In this document: in pieces, positions 61,737 to 64,000 of the stretch
Layout: every line of letters begins with the position of its first letter
Numbering within the stretch: position 1 is the first letter of the stretch
Assembly (NCBI RefSeq): GCF_000208745.1
Contig: NC_030850.1
Span: 35,546,041-35,610,040, forward strand
Length of the DNA: 64,000 nt
Direction of reading: 5' to 3'
Origin: Theobroma cacao
Taxonomy: Eukaryota > Streptophyta > Magnoliopsida > Malvales > Malvaceae
Translations under genes and position numbers: made by a program
Notes under the pieces: generated by a model
What the model was told of the DNA's origin: nothing
The model's database searches: none
The model's input: only the letters and a program-made list of their open reading frames with translations

Positions 61737-62261
61737 TTTATATATATTACTCTTAGTTTCAAATTCTCTAAATTATTTCATATTTTTTTTTCATAATTTT
61801 ATGTTATATGTTCTATCTTACGTTATCAATTAAAAATTTTAACTTTCAAGTTTTAAATCTTAAATCTAAACTCTAAACTTTGATAACAGAAACACATAAA
61901 TTCACAATAAGAACGAAATTAATATAAAAAATTTACTAAACACGTGATGTAAAATTATGAAAAATTAATATCTCTGAACGAGACATCAAATAGAAAAAGA
62001 AGATTTTTATTCATCAAAATCAACCAGACCCGCTAAATCTTGGTTGTTTCTACCGATGGTAGAACAATGCCATGTGCTAGTAGATTTACTGCTACGAATT
62101 AGGGCCACAAGCCAGGGTGAAGCCAAGGACAAATATTTTGTAGGTTTTGAGCAATACCAATCACAAATCCACACACAAAAAAAATAAAAATCAAGCTTCC
62201 AGCTTTCTACACCATCCCTTCATATTGTAGCATCGCAAACTTGATCCAACAAAATCTTCTC
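61737..62261. other. Spacer, AT-rich
   Basis: Contains the string TTTAAATCTTAAATCTAAACTC, related to the repeat near 35.7 kb. No gene. Confidence 0.45.
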
Positions 62262-62268
62262 TATAAAT
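62262..62268 (+). promoter_or_regulatory. TATA box of the LTP-like gene
   Basis: TATAAAT, 51 bases before the ATG at 62313, consistent with a short leader. Confidence 0.55.
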
Positions 62269-62312
62269 TTCTTGTGCATGCCAACCTTGCTCTTCATTTC
62301 CTGTGAACAAGA

Positions 62313-62720
62313 ATGGCATCGAAGGGTTGTAAGAAGGCAGCAACTCTTTTCATTCTGCTTAACATCTTATTTTTCACTTTCGTTTCATCTCATAAGGTCG
62401 TCACATGCCCACCTCCACCAACATCTCTACCTTCGCCTCCCTCTGTCCCAAAGAAGCCCGCCAAATGTCCCAAAGATACGCTTAAGTTTGGGGTCTGCGG
62501 GTCCTGGTTGGGATTGGTTCACGAGGTCGTTGGGACTCCACCTAGTAAGGAGTGTTGTACACTGATTGCAGGTCTAGCTGATCTCGAGGCTGCCTTGTGT
62601 TTATGTACTGCGATTAAGGCCAATGTGCTTGGAGTCATCAAGGTCAAAACACCTGTTGCACTCACTTTGCTGATAAATGCGTGTGGGAAAAAGGTTCCGG
62701 AAGGATTTGTGTGTGCATAG
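62313..62720 (+). CDS. 14 kDa proline-rich protein DC2.15-like (LTP-like, 8-cysteine)
   Basis: Intronless, 135 residues. A signal peptide (residues 1-26, hydrophobic FILLNILFFTFVSS) is followed by a short Pro-rich linker (CPPPPTSLPSPPSVPKKPAK). The eight-cysteine domain has Cys at 52, 62, 81, 82, 96, 98, 124 and 134, spaced C-x9-C-x18-CC-x13-CxC-x25-C-x9-C, as in hybrid proline-rich/AAI proteins. Such proteins are secreted to the cell wall; several respond to cold, auxin or stress, and a lipid-binding role is presumed. The position fits the Arabidopsis AT2G45180 neighbourhood. A TATA box lies 51 bases upstream. The protein ends PEGFVCA, the usual end of the family. Confidence 0.93.
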   Translation: MASKGCKKAATLFILLNILFFTFVSSHKVVTCPPPPTSLPSPPSVPKKPAKCPKDTLKFGVCGSWLGLVHEVVGTPPSKECCTLIAGLADLEAALCLCTAIKANVLGVIKVKTPVALTLLINACGKKVPEGFVCA

Positions 62721-64000
62721 AATTTCTTCCTCTCCTCTCTTGTCTCTGTTTCTTTTGACAGCACCATGTGTCAGCAATGAAAACTGTGGTTGAAATTGTC
62801 CTTGCCTTATTTTCAGGATTCCTGGTTTGGGGTTCTGTTTAGAGTTAAATGCTTAGCTAGTTAACAGCATTCTATGCCTACATTTTAACCCTCTTGTTTT
62901 CTCTTTTCACTGGATAAACCTGACCAGACACAACCAAATTGTGCTCAAATTGTTAATGGTACACGCACTTGCAAAACAAAATCTTACTTGAAATTGGGAT
63001 TGTGCTGAAAGGGATTCTGATAGCTGGCAGAATCAAACTGGTATTTCATTTCAACCTGCAAGTTCTATGCTTAGAGTTCCAACACACATAAATTAAATTT
63101 ACTGTTCAGCTTTTGAATGAATGTACTTTTTTTTTTTATTTTTTTGAATGAATGTACTTAATGATTTGATTAGAAAATTATTATATTTAACGATAAAAGA
63201 ATATTGACAACCCTCATTCAAGTTCACATGACCTCCTGGCTCTGCAGTTCTGTCTCACTTACTGTAAAACGTACAAATTGCAGTGAAAAGGAAAAAAAAA
63301 ATTGAAGAAGAATACTAGAGAAGACAAAAATGGCAATCAATAGCAGATTTTTCTCGATGCCATTTGACATTTTGCCCTATGCAGAGTCCACAGGGAACCA
63401 GCTCCTTTACAAGTAGTCTCTGCATATCTTGGCCACCGTTTAATTACTTAAGTAATCAGTAAGCGTGCATTATGGGTTTGTAACCGGGATTTTGGATGAT
63501 TAAAGTCATAGATCACCGCCCAGAACAGTAACTGCGTTTCTTGTCCTTTACCATGCATTATACCCTTTGGTTTTATGTTTTTTCTAGTCGGGAATTTGTC
63601 TCGTTCAGGATTACCCACGTGAACTTTTTTGTCGGATCTCTAATTTTATATGTCCAGATATTGTTTTCGTAATAGCTGAGCTGAAAGTCACGTACCCTGT
63701 CCTATCATGTCATTGGTCCTACTACGAAATTATGGCATGATTTTGTTGATCTTTAAGGGTCGAAAGTAATCTTGTTCTGTTGAAACAAAGATTGAACTTT
63801 GTTACAGTTAAGCATAAGATCATCGTCGGAATCAAATCCATGCACATTAAATCCAATAAATAAAAGTTTATTTCTTCTAGAAAAAGAGCGTACGGATCGA
63901 GTTGATCACCACAATATCAAACTGATGAATGACACAAACAAACGAAATGAAAGCTTTAAACAACAGAGAAAGAATCATGAAATGAAGATCAAAAGCACAA
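62721..64000. other. LTP-like 3' flank and intergenic
   Basis: No gene recognised to the window edge. A local direct repeat of TTTTTTGAATGAATGTACTT-type sequence occurs near 63113-63160. Confidence 0.45.

Overview
This is nuclear DNA of a dicot plant. The genes have many short exons with GT/AG introns, intergenic DNA is very AT-rich, and every recognisable gene belongs to a land-plant family. A 51-base N gap inside a GA microsatellite shows that it is a draft assembly. Six genes (SAUR36-like, GOS12, YABBY1/FIL, a DUF641 gene, VAP27/PVA12-like and a DC2.15-type lipid-transfer-like protein) have relatives that, as I remember it, lie close together on Arabidopsis chromosome 2 (about AT2G45140 to AT2G45260). 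The window therefore looks like a conserved syntenic block, probably from a rosid. I cannot name the species.

Layout. 1-4.9 kb: gene-free, with a hairpin MITE-like element near 3.8-4.2 kb. 4.9-5.4 kb: intronless SAUR gene (minus). 9.6-15.3 kb: a dispersed direct duplication of a segment carrying an old exon. The left copy is interrupted by a 757-bp hAT-like insertion, and the right copy keeps the empty site. 16.6-19.6 kb: Golgi Qb-SNARE GOS12 (plus, 6 coding exons). 24.3-26.7 kb: YABBY transcription factor (plus, 7 exons) with a long upstream region. 27.8-28.1 kb: 3' end of a decayed LINE. 32.3-33.75 kb: DUF641/GIL1-like gene (minus). 38.3-38.9 kb: unrecognised small gene with a 123-bp in-frame tandem duplication and an apparent 1-nt frameshift.

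42.1-43.6 kb: PLATZ zinc-finger gene (plus, 5 coding exons, the first holding only the ATG). 46.8-48.7 kb: BAG7-like co-chaperone regulator (minus, 3 exons). 49.6-51.3 kb: a 1.65-kb AT-rich hAT-like element with an internal 198-bp tandem repeat. 52.4-55.4 kb: VAP27-type ER membrane protein (plus, 8 exons). 56.1-58.2 kb: flavin-containing monooxygenase (minus) that is broken by an exon-2 frameshift, three in-frame stops and a 3' frameshift. 58.7 and 60.2 kb: an intact and a frameshifted copy of a short mitochondrial STMP1-like (DUF4535) protein. 61.4 kb: a small two-helix membrane protein. 62.3 kb: an eight-cysteine proline-rich/LTP-like secreted protein.

The genes do not form a pathway. Several act in the endomembrane and stress systems (GOS12 in the Golgi, VAP27 and BAG7 at the ER), and two encode developmental or auxin-related products (YABBY, SAUR). 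I see no bacterial-type system, no CRISPR array and no rRNA or tRNA gene. The most informative material is gene decay (FMO, the second STMP1 copy, the 38-kb gene) and dateable transposon insertions.
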